DNA of 64,000 bases from CAZMRF01 sp964568735. GTDB lineage: Bacteria; Acidobacteriota; Polarisedimenticolia; JACPZX01. Below are positions 26,428-34,591 of this stretch, piece after piece. A program made the position numbers and the translations under genes. The notes under the pieces are model-generated. The model was given only the letters and a program-made list of their open reading frames with translations. It was not told the origin of the DNA and did not search any database. Positions within the stretch are counted from its first letter, which is position 1; each line of letters starts with the position of its first letter. The stretch is from assembly GCA_964568735.1 (NCBI GenBank), contig CAZMRF010000013.1, positions 21,911 through 85,910 of the forward strand, in the 5' to 3' direction.

Positions 26428-26775
26428 ATGAAGCGCCGAATCCGGCTCCTTGCTTCGTTCAGCATCGGCATCTGGATCTTTGCAACTACCCTGTCCAGTT
26501 CCGCGCTCGCAGGCGTCGGGGTCTTCGGCAACCAGGTTGCAAGTTCCGCCGGTTCCTCACCTACCGGCATGCACCGTACCGAGGGCGTGGGGATCTTCGG
26601 TCGTCCATCTCTCCGCACCCTTTCTCCGCGACCACACCTCACCACCGAAAGGCTCCCTCATCCTCAAGACAGATCCCACTCAATCCTACCTCTAGCCGGC
26701 GATCCTCAAGCTCCATCAAGCCTTGCCAAATTAGTGATACTCCTGAGCACGTTTGCCCCACGAGTGCTCTTCTAG
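26428..26775 (+). CDS. Small secreted protein under a sigma-54 promoter
   Basis: A 115-residue frame with a textbook signal peptide: basic start KRRIR, hydrophobic core, and probable cleavage after SSSALA (residue 28). The mature part would start GVGVFGNQVASS. It repeats the motif as GVGIFG about 30 residues later, then turns Pro/Ser/His-rich and ends in hydrophobic LAKLVILLSTF. No family recognised. Support comes from the signal peptide, the sigma-54 promoter 62 nt upstream and GAGGA before the ATG. Base composition is lower in GC than the flanks and shared with the first part of the next gene. It could be the regulated product, or a ligand, of the giant activator downstream. Confidence 0.5.
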   Translation: MKRRIRLLASFSIGIWIFATTLSSSALAGVGVFGNQVASSAGSSPTGMHRTEGVGIFGRPSLRTLSPRPHLTTERLPHPQDRSHSILPLAGDPQAPSSLAKLVILLSTFAPRVLF

Positions 26776-26848
26776 CGCTACCACTTTCCCCAGCTCGGCC
26801 CACACACCCGCTCACTTCTCTAGCCGCTCCCCCGAAGGCTCATTCTTC

Positions 26849-29800
26849 ATGAGCCTTCAGAGCACGAAACCGCGTCTCCTTCCAGGCCGCATCCTTGTTG
26901 ATGCTGGTCGATACCGAGTATCGGAGGCAACCAGCCTCGAATCCCAACAACCCATCCTCATCAAGCACCTCCCTTCAACAGAGAGAGTCCTCTCCTCTAC
27001 ACAAGCGCTTCAGAACGAGTTTCTTGCACTATCCAACCTGCGTCACCCCGCCATCATCGAGCCGCTGGACTTCGATACCGATCCACACCTCGGACCCTAC
27101 CTGAAGTTCACCCCAGTCGCCGCTTCTCCATGCTCTTCACTACCCGCCCTAAACCCGGAAGCCCGCATGGGACTCTTTCTTCAGATCTGTCGAGCGATCA
27201 ATTTTATCCACTCTCGAGGAATCGTTCACGGTGAACTCGCCCTCTCGTCGTTTCTCTTTTCCGCTCCGACTTCTCTACCTCCTCCCCTGACTTGCCCTAG
27301 TCTCGTCCACCTGGTTGATCTAGGTCGATCCATGTGGCCTAGATCCAGCGGTCTTCAGGTACCACTCCATCGAGCCCACTACCTTCCACCAGAAGTTCGG
27401 CTTGGCGTGAGTCCGGACCATCGGTCCGACATTTATTCTCTGGGCGTTCTCCTGATTCAATTGCACTACACAACAGTTCTTTCATCCTCGGACCTTGCTC
27501 TACAAGTCAACGAATCGCTGCGAGAACGACTACAGAACCTGCCAGCGGCCGTCCGGCACCTCGCGAGCTCACTGCTATCAGATGACCCTCAAGCGCGACC
27601 TGCATCTGTTGCCGATGTCATGGAGCTTCTGATTCGCACTCTCGCTTCAGATGAGGATTTCGAGTCTCCTACTGCCCGATCAGCTGTCTTCATCGCGAGC
27701 CCTCCTGTTGGACGTCGAGCGGCACTGGATGAGATCATGGGGGCTCTCACCCCAGTAGAGCCAGTCTCAGCATCGGAGCACGCAACTCACCCGATCGTTT
27801 TCCTTCTACACGGCGAGCCTGGAATCGGCAAGACACGAATACTCGACGAGATTCACAGACGTCTTAGGGTAATCGGAAAGCACGTGCACCGAGGGGCTTG
27901 CTCGCCCCATGCCACAGTTCCCTTCGAACTATTCCGCGAACTACTTCCTCATCCAGAGACACCGAACCAGAAAAGCCCCTACTTCACATCCCTGACATTC
28001 GCTGAGTCTCCCGCTTTGGCGCCCTACTACAGAAACGAGCGCCTTGAGGCCGTAGCGACTCACTTCGCGGATCAGGCCCTTCTGCCCGAAGCCGTATTCC
28101 TTCTGGACGATGTGCATCATGCAGATGCAGAGACGTTTGAGCTCCTCCTCAAGCTGATTAATCGAGCTGATCGTCTGAGAGCGAAGGTTGTTGTCACCTT
28201 CCGTCAAGAAGGTCTGCTAGCCGAACGCTTGGAGCGACTCCTGCGTGAGCACCTCGCGACACCTCAAGTTCGCTCTATCAATCTTCGGCGCTTTGCTGCA
28301 GACGAGACGCTAGAGCTGCTTCAGATGCATCTCGGCCCGCATCGTGATGCTAGTTCACTTGCTTCCATCATCCATCCACTGACAGATGGCAATCCCCTAT
28401 TCATTATTGAAATCCTCCGACGGCTTGTAGATTCTGGAGAGATTGACGGGGGCCCGTTCCGCTGGAGGATCAACCTCGCGTCGGTTCGCGCCGGCATGGG
28501 CTTGCAAACGATTCGTGAAACCCTCGAGCATCGAATACAACAACTAGAGCCATACGAGGTGGATACCCTCGCGTGGATCTCAGTGTACGGAAAACCAATG
28601 ACGGCGCGTTTGCTCAACGATTCCTCAGGGCTTCCACTCAAGGAACTCGAACCGTGCCTCGAAGCATTAGTAAAAAAGGGACTCCTTAGCAAGAGTTGGC
28701 ATCTAACAACAGTTCAGTACTCTACTTCCAACTACCTTCTTCGCGATATGATCTCACAGGCTACACCAACTCAACGACGCGCCTCGATTCACAGGGGGAT
28801 CGCCATCGCACTCGAGCGCTGTCTCTCTGAGCATCCAGAGAGCCTATATCCTGTTCTCGCATTTCATTTTCTTCGAGCTCAAGATCAAGCGAAGGGCCCA
28901 AAGTACGCTGTGGCCGCGGCAGAGCACGCTTACCATCGTGGCGCGGCGGATCAGGCGATTACCCATTACCGGGACGCTCTAACGTACCTGACCACTGATC
29001 AGGCTGATCTCCGATACACAATTCTCCAGCTACTAGCGCGGCTACTGAGACTAGTAGGAGAACCCCTTCGAGCGGAAGCATTCTTCTTTGAGCTGTTGCT
29101 CCTCGCTCGACGCAGACGTGATCCACGGCGCGAGGCGCTCGCTCTTACTCAACTCGCTCGTATACACGTGGATCGAGGAGATGTCTCTCAGGGCGAAGCA
29201 TACGCCCAGCGAGCTCTCGGAAAGGAGGCGGAGATCCTCGACCCTGAAGTCCGCGCGGAAGCTCTGCGCGTACTGGCTATCGCATCAGCGATGACGGGAG
29301 ATAACCGACGGGCTCTAGGGCTCGCAGAGCAGTGCAAGGAACTCGCTCTTCAAAGCGCGAATCGGCTACTCTTTGGCCTAAGTGCAAATCTTGCAGGCAA
29401 TGCACTCACGCATCTGAGAAGGTATCGCGAGGCGCTAGGTGAATTCCAACTGTGGCTCGATGTGGCTCGTGAGCTAAAGGACCTGCTAGCCGAAACTATT
29501 GCACTTACGAATATTGGACTTATTCATCTCGAGAAGGGCCAGCTTCTGGATGCGGAGGCTGTTTTAGAGAGATGTTTGAAGCGTATTCACGATGAGGGAC
29601 TTGTCTACCCAGTGGGTGCTGTAGTTGTCAACCTTGGCGAGGCTGCGCGTCTCAGAGGATTGTATGCCAAGAGCAGGGCTTATCTCCAGGATGGACTGTC
29701 GTCCGGTGAGCGCGCCGAGCGCAGCGCCATGGCACAGTATGCCTTACATAGTCTCGGAATCTTGGACCACGAGATGGGAAACATCGGTGAGGCACAATCT

Positions 29801-32578
29801 ACGCTAAGAAGTGCTTTGGAAATGGCTGCGAGAAGTAGTGGGCGAGCATCGTACGCGACCACTTCAATTGCATTTGGCGATTTGATGTTGTCACTCGGGA
29901 GACCGGATGCAGCACTCGCTGGCTGGCTAGCTGCCGCACAAACTGGCGAAGCTGTAGAAGACATGATGATTGTCGGTTTGGCTGAGATCAACATCGCAGA
30001 ATGCCTCGCATGCGGTGACAATGAGTCGCCGGTGAGTGACGACATCCTGTCAGCGGGATCCTCTTCGTCAGCGGAGTTGGAGGGAGCTGGAGGGCGAGAA
30101 GACCGGGGTTCCTCCATTCGCGATCCGCGAGTTCTTGTGGATCGTGGTTACCGGATCGGTCAGGAGATCGAAGCTCCAGTTCTGCTTATCAGATCTGATC
30201 TCGTGGCGTCCAAGCTTGCCATCAACTCGGGGGAGGGCCAGGTAGCGATCGCCCGTGCTACTCGTGCTGCTGAATCGGCGACAGAGTGCGGATTCCGGCC
30301 GGACAAGGCTAGGGCGTTGATGCTGCTTGGGATGGCATGTGCCGCGGCGGGGAAGCATCGGGAGGCCATGCAGAGTTTCCAGGAGAGTTGCGGGATGGCG
30401 GATGAGATGGGGCTGGCGATGGTGAGAGCCCGAGCGCGCGCCGAGATGGTCAAGCTGATCGACTTGCAGGGTCATCCTGAAGAGGCCGGGCGTGTTGCTG
30501 CGGAGGCGGCGTCGCTGCTTCACCAGATGGCCCGGACTCTTCCCGACGCCGACGACAGGCACAGCTTCATGGCTGTCCGCTGGCGGCGTGATGTTGTCCA
30601 GCGCAGCACGATCCGGGCCACCGAGGTGCCATCAAGCACGAATCGCTCTAGTGCCGTCCCAGCCGTAGCCGCGCCGCAGGGAGCCGCCTTGAATGCTCCC
30701 TCCACCTCCCTCATCACTCCCCACTCCGCCTCCAGGCGGCCCGAGCTGATTGACATCGTCGCCGGCTCCCATGTAGAGCCATCGAGGACTGACACTCCAG
30801 GCATCGACATCGTGCACCCGCCCGCGGTCCCCTCCGTGGAGGCCGAGCTCGTCTCTGCGCCACCGACACGCCAGAGTCTCCTGGCTCAGGATCAGCGTGG
30901 CGTGGAGCTCGACCTGCGCGCCAGTGTCGCTCATCTCCTGGACGAGACCCTTTCGACCATCACGTGTGACCGCGGGATGATCTTCCTCCTGGGCCCTGAG
31001 GGTTCCTCGGAGGTGGTCGTCGCGCGCGGCCTCGAGTCGGAGTCCATCCGCGATGCGAGCTCCTATTGCCGCACGGTCATCGAGCGCGCTGCACGGGGAG
31101 AGGAGATTCTCATCGTCGACACCTCGAGGGATCCCCGCTTCCGCGAGCGCAGGAGCGTCACGCTCTTCCACATCGTTTCGATCGTCTGCGTTCCGCTGAG
31201 GATGGGGCCTCACGTGAGAGGGGCGCTCTACCTCGACAGCAGGGCGGGCGGCCGGCTCCTCCGCGAGGAGGACCTCGAGCTCGCGCGAAACGTCGCCGGG
31301 AGGATGGCCGCGCGCATCCGCGACGCGTGGGAGCTCGAGCGGCAGCGCGAGGAAGCCCTCCTCAGGCAGCGCAGCTTCTGTCAGACCTACCGTCTGGATG
31401 CCATCGTCGGCGAGTCGCCCGCGATGAAGAAGGTGTTCCGGCTCCTCGAGGCGGTTATCGCCTCCGACTGCAACGTGCTCATCACCGGCCCATCCGGCTC
31501 TGGCAAGGAGCTCGCCGCCCGCGCGATCCATTTCTCGGGTCGAAGGAAGATGGCGCCCTTCGTCCCCGTGGACTGTGGCGCCCTCCAGGATTCTCTCGTG
31601 GAGAGCGAGTTCTTCGGCTACAGGCGCGGCGCTTTCACGGGCGCCGATCTCGACAAGAAAGGACTCTTCGAGGAGGCGGACAAGGGCACCCTCTTCCTCG
31701 ACGAGGTCACGAACACCACGACGCACTTCCAGGCGAAGCTGCTGCGCGTGCTTCAGTCAGGAGAGTTCCGGAGGATTGGCGACACGACGCCCAGGAAGGT
31801 CGACGTGCGCATCGTGGCGGCTTCCAACGCCAACATCGAAGAGGCCATCCGCCAGGGCCGATTCCGCGAAGACCTCTACTACCGCCTCAACGTCGTGACC
31901 GTGCGGCTCCCTTCGCTCCGGGAGCGCAGGGAGGACGTCCCGGCGCTTGCGGAGCAGCTGGCCTCCGACTTCTGCCGCAGGGAGAAGATCGAGTTCAGGG
32001 GGATCGGCGAGTCGGCCCTCCGGGCGTTGTGTGCGCATGCCTGGCCCGGCAATGTCCGCGAGCTCAAGAATGCGGTGGAGTCGGCGCTCATCCTCTCCAG
32101 GGATGGTGCCGTGCGACGCGAGTTCCTTCCCGACGAGCTCCGTGAGGGCTGCTTCGAGGAGATCCGCGACCTGCTCCAGGAGGGAGCCTCCTCGCTCTCC
32201 GAGCATCAGGAGGCCGTCGAGACTGCCGCGCTAGGAGGTCCGGACTTCGGCAGCGGAGCTGATCTGACCCACGATGACGCCAGCTCCTCCACGAGGCATC
32301 GCACTCCGGATGCTACGACCCCAGTACCGCCCGAGTCCGGCACCAGGCCGGCGGGGTGGATCACGGGTGATGAGAGGGAGATCCTCGATCGGAGCGATGA
32401 TCGGGAGCGCATCATCGATGCCCTGCGACGGGCTGCGGGCGACAAGTCCCTCGCAGCGCGGATCCTGGGATGCAGCCGGATGACCCTCTACCGCCGTATG
32501 CAGAGACTCGGCATCGACTATGGGACCGGTCAGGAGGGCGGCGCCGCCGGCTCCTCCGGGCCTCCGTCCTCCACATAG
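26849..32578 (+). CDS. Giant sigma-54-dependent activator: pseudokinase-ATPase-TPR-GAF-AAA+-Fis
   Basis: 1909 residues. An N-terminal protein-kinase fold (about 10-267) keeps the beta-3 lysine (ILIKHL) and SDIYSLG, but the HRD loop reads HGEL and DFG reads DLG, so catalysis is doubtful. Next is an AAA_16/STAND-like ATPase (about 284-517; HGEPGIGKT, LLDDVHHAD), then many TPR-like helical repeats (about 650-1230). A GAF domain follows (about 1350-1497). The sigma-54 interaction AAA+ domain (about 1517-1760) has GPSGSGKE and GAFTGA at 1594-1599. A Fis-type helix-turn-helix closes it (about 1848-1890). It should bind DNA and open sigma-54 promoters; the site at 26351 is the obvious candidate. Composition changes sharply near residue 1130. 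The last 49 nt overlap the convergent thioredoxin-fusion gene. Confidence 0.9.
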   Translation: MSLQSTKPRLLPGRILVDAGRYRVSEATSLESQQPILIKHLPSTERVLSSTQALQNEFLALSNLRHPAIIEPLDFDTDPHLGPYLKFTPVAASPCSSLPALNPEARMGLFLQICRAINFIHSRGIVHGELALSSFLFSAPTSLPPPLTCPSLVHLVDLGRSMWPRSSGLQVPLHRAHYLPPEVRLGVSPDHRSDIYSLGVLLIQLHYTTVLSSSDLALQVNESLRERLQNLPAAVRHLASSLLSDDPQARPASVADVMELLIRTLASDEDFESPTARSAVFIASPPVGRRAALDEIMGALTPVEPVSASEHATHPIVFLLHGEPGIGKTRILDEIHRRLRVIGKHVHRGACSPHATVPFELFRELLPHPETPNQKSPYFTSLTFAESPALAPYYRNERLEAVATHFADQALLPEAVFLLDDVHHADAETFELLLKLINRADRLRAKVVVTFRQEGLLAERLERLLREHLATPQVRSINLRRFAADETLELLQMHLGPHRDASSLASIIHPLTDGNPLFIIEILRRLVDSGEIDGGPFRWRINLASVRAGMGLQTIRETLEHRIQQLEPYEVDTLAWISVYGKPMTARLLNDSSGLPLKELEPCLEALVKKGLLSKSWHLTTVQYSTSNYLLRDMISQATPTQRRASIHRGIAIALERCLSEHPESLYPVLAFHFLRAQDQAKGPKYAVAAAEHAYHRGAADQAITHYRDALTYLTTDQADLRYTILQLLARLLRLVGEPLRAEAFFFELLLLARRRRDPRREALALTQLARIHVDRGDVSQGEAYAQRALGKEAEILDPEVRAEALRVLAIASAMTGDNRRALGLAEQCKELALQSANRLLFGLSANLAGNALTHLRRYREALGEFQLWLDVARELKDLLAETIALTNIGLIHLEKGQLLDAEAVLERCLKRIHDEGLVYPVGAVVVNLGEAARLRGLYAKSRAYLQDGLSSGERAERSAMAQYALHSLGILDHEMGNIGEAQSTLRSALEMAARSSGRASYATTSIAFGDLMLSLGRPDAALAGWLAAAQTGEAVEDMMIVGLAEINIAECLACGDNESPVSDDILSAGSSSSAELEGAGGREDRGSSIRDPRVLVDRGYRIGQEIEAPVLLIRSDLVASKLAINSGEGQVAIARATRAAESATECGFRPDKARALMLLGMACAAAGKHREAMQSFQESCGMADEMGLAMVRARARAEMVKLIDLQGHPEEAGRVAAEAASLLHQMARTLPDADDRHSFMAVRWRRDVVQRSTIRATEVPSSTNRSSAVPAVAAPQGAALNAPSTSLITPHSASRRPELIDIVAGSHVEPSRTDTPGIDIVHPPAVPSVEAELVSAPPTRQSLLAQDQRGVELDLRASVAHLLDETLSTITCDRGMIFLLGPEGSSEVVVARGLESESIRDASSYCRTVIERAARGEEILIVDTSRDPRFRERRSVTLFHIVSIVCVPLRMGPHVRGALYLDSRAGGRLLREEDLELARNVAGRMAARIRDAWELERQREEALLRQRSFCQTYRLDAIVGESPAMKKVFRLLEAVIASDCNVLITGPSGSGKELAARAIHFSGRRKMAPFVPVDCGALQDSLVESEFFGYRRGAFTGADLDKKGLFEEADKGTLFLDEVTNTTTHFQAKLLRVLQSGEFRRIGDTTPRKVDVRIVAASNANIEEAIRQGRFREDLYYRLNVVTVRLPSLRERREDVPALAEQLASDFCRREKIEFRGIGESALRALCAHAWPGNVRELKNAVESALILSRDGAVRREFLPDELREGCFEEIRDLLQEGASSLSEHQEAVETAALGGPDFGSGADLTHDDASSSTRHRTPDATTPVPPESGTRPAGWITGDEREILDRSDDRERIIDALRRAAGDKSLAARILGCSRMTLYRRMQRLGIDYGTGQEGGAAGSSGPPSST

Positions 32579-33546
32579 CTCACAATCTCCGCTCTCAATC
32601 GCTCGATCGTGTCCGCGCTGTAGCCGATATGCCGGGTGAGGAGGGTCCTATCCCGAATGACCACGGTCAGCGGGATCGATCCCGTCTCCAGGATCTGCGT
32701 GGAGCCTGAGGGATCTGTGAAGACGTCGAGCCCCGCAAGACCCTCCTTCTCGAGGAAAGCCTCGACGGCTTCCCTCCCGAGCCCCTCCGTGTTGACCGCC
32801 ATGAGCCGCACCGGTGCGCTCTCAGGAAGCGCTTCGATCATGTCGAGCAGGTGGGGGAGCTCCAGACGGCAGGGCACGCACCATGTCGCCCAGAAATTGA
32901 GCACGTAGAGCCTGCCCGGCTCGTCAAGCGGAACGATCGAGCCGGAGAGGTCCGCGAGGCGGAACTCGGGCAGGCGCTCCCCGGGCTCAGCGATTCGAGA
33001 GACGGGGGCTGGCGCGAGAGCGTCTCCAACGCCTGTCCCGAGCCTCGTGCCCAGGATTGGGACGTTCAGGGCGAAAGCGATGACGAGTGAGATGGCCAGC
33101 GCCCTCTGAACCCTGTCATCACGTGCGTACCGCCGGCCCAATACCCACGCGACACCCGCACCCGAGAGGACCACGGACATGAGGATCTGCAGCTCCCCTC
33201 CCATGTCGGCGGCTGAGACGCCCAGGAGGCCACCCAACGATGCGATGCTCACGGCCAGATCCACAGCCAGGAGGATCATGGCCAGGACTAGCCTGCCTGT
33301 GAGGGCAAGGCCGCCCGCGGCCAGGTACACAAGACTCAATCCGAGAGTGATCGACGAAGTCGCCGTCTGATTGAGCTCTCCCCTCGAGTACCTGGCAGCG
33401 CTCACAACGACGCTCAAGAGACCAGGCATCACGAAGTAGAGCGACAGGATGAGCCGCCCGGATCTCTCCCACCATGGAAGCACCGTTCTCACGGGGAGTT
33501 CCTGGTCGTCTCGTGGCGCGAGAGGACCCGTGCGGCTCACATGCAT
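32530..33546 (-). CDS. Membrane protein with C-terminal TlpA-like thioredoxin domain
   Basis: 338 residues. About five transmembrane helices fill residues 30-170 (for example LILSLYFVMPGLLSVVV, LVLAMILLAVDLAVSIA, AISLVIAFALNVPIL). A TlpA/ResA-like thioredoxin domain follows, with WCVPC (C223, C226), LNFWATWC and cis-Pro segment SIPLTVV; it should face the periplasm. Thiol-disulfide exchange is the family role, and the fused helices could pass electrons or anchor the domain. It lies 42 nt downstream of a gene for a secreted protein with a ten-cysteine tail, a likely substrate. GAGG is 6 nt before the ATG at 33546. Confidence 0.8.
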   Translation of the reverse strand: MHVSRTGPLAPRDDQELPVRTVLPWWERSGRLILSLYFVMPGLLSVVVSAARYSRGELNQTATSSITLGLSLVYLAAGGLALTGRLVLAMILLAVDLAVSIASLGGLLGVSAADMGGELQILMSVVLSGAGVAWVLGRRYARDDRVQRALAISLVIAFALNVPILGTRLGTGVGDALAPAPVSRIAEPGERLPEFRLADLSGSIVPLDEPGRLYVLNFWATWCVPCRLELPHLLDMIEALPESAPVRLMAVNTEGLGREAVEAFLEKEGLAGLDVFTDPSGSTQILETGSIPLTVVIRDRTLLTRHIGYSADTIERLRAEIVSYVEDGGPEEPAAPPS

Positions 33547-33588
33547 TTCTACCTCACTCGGCTCGGGCCCGCCGTCAATGAGCCCCTG

Positions 33589-34290
33589 CTAGTTCCAGCA
33601 ACCGATGATGCAGCCGATGGCGCATGCAGTATTGCAGACCTGGCAAGCACCAGGTGCCGCAGCGCACTCCGTGGCACACTGCACCCTGCAACCCACCGAA
33701 CAGGCATCGTCGCAGCTCACCTGGAGCATGATGAGCCGCTCGGCCGATGAGGGAAGCGAGCCCTCGAGAGGCTTCCTGTGCTCCACGTACGACCGCATGA
33801 GCTTCGTGATGTCCATGGGGCCCTTCAAGGCCCGCCGGAGCCCGTCCACATCCCCGCTGAGGAGCTGGCCGTCCTGTGAAATCCAGAGCGAGAAGACCTC
33901 GCCGTCGGGAAGCCGGTAGACGACCAGGCTCTCGCCGGTGAGATCGTCGAGCGTCAGCGAGACGACGAGCCGCTCGTCCTTGACCGTGTAGACGATGTCC
34001 ATGGCGTTGCCGCCCTGATAGATCTTCTCGATCTGGAGGGAGTCGGCTCCACGCCGGTAGTGGGTCTTGATGACCGACCTCCCTCCCGCGGTTTCCATCT
34101 CCGTGCTCAGCTCCAGCGGCACGCCCCGCTGCTCCGTGCCGACGGCCGAAACGAGCCGGCCGTTGCTGTCGTGAACCACCTGTGTCCAGGGATTCCTTCC
34201 CTGGCCGTTGTCGAGGGCGGGGAGCAGACCTGCCGAGCACCACAGCGTGGCCATTGCAGTCAGAAGAACGCTGAACCTGTTCCGTCTCAT
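33589..34290 (-). CDS. Secreted protein with ten-cysteine C-terminal tail (halocin C8-like layout)
   Basis: 233 residues. An N-terminal signal peptide (VLLTAMATLWCSAGLLPA) is followed by a beta-rich body to about residue 190. The tail holds ten cysteines in its last 41 residues: 193, 197, 201, 205, 209, 216, 219, 223, 227, 231 (spacing 3-3-3-3-6-2-3-3-3). It reads CSVGCRVQC near its start and CAIGCIIGCWN at the end. A long body plus a short ten-Cys end resembles the halocin C8 precursor, whose C-terminal peptide also has ten cysteines. This is similarity of layout, not proven homology. The ATG at 34290 opens the signal peptide, with GGAGGG upstream. The adjacent thioredoxin fusion could oxidise or isomerise the tail. 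Confidence 0.65.
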   Translation of the reverse strand: MRRNRFSVLLTAMATLWCSAGLLPALDNGQGRNPWTQVVHDSNGRLVSAVGTEQRGVPLELSTEMETAGGRSVIKTHYRRGADSLQIEKIYQGGNAMDIVYTVKDERLVVSLTLDDLTGESLVVYRLPDGEVFSLWISQDGQLLSGDVDGLRRALKGPMDITKLMRSYVEHRKPLEGSLPSSAERLIMLQVSCDDACSVGCRVQCATECAAAPGACQVCNTACAIGCIIGCWN

Positions 34291-34591
34291 CGAAGCGAGC
34301 CCTCCGTTGCCTGGCGCCGGTTGGAGCCGGCGGCCAGGAGAGTTGAGTGCCTGGCAGGGAGAGCGCCGCGTGCGCGGCAGGACCGATGGCAAGAGTCGTA
34401 CCCGTGTCCGGAATGCGTCCGGCACGGCGGCAAGCCGCTCAGTTCAGGAGAGTTGCTTCTGAATAAATGCGGAATGGACGGAACCCGGGCCGTCCGCCAG
34501 CGGACGGATCATGCGCAGCCGGACAGCCCGCGTGACACTTCCACTGACGATGAGCCCGGATCGCTCGATCCGCGCGGATCGGGTGGTGAGG
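34291..34591. other. Intergenic segment with a perfect 8-bp dyad
   Basis: About 300 bp with no gene, between the VWA gene and the Cys-rich gene (both minus). CCGTCCGC/GCGGACGG with a 2-nt loop at 34490-34507 is a perfect inverted repeat. It could end the VWA transcript (no T-tract) or be an operator for the Cys-rich gene. I found no sigma-54 site and no clear sigma-70 pair here. Confidence 0.35.

Noticed and set aside
26187..26852. 221-codon + strand frame spanning the sigma-54 promoter
   Set aside because: It runs through the promoter and lacks protein-like pattern; the 115-residue frame with a signal peptide explains the region better.
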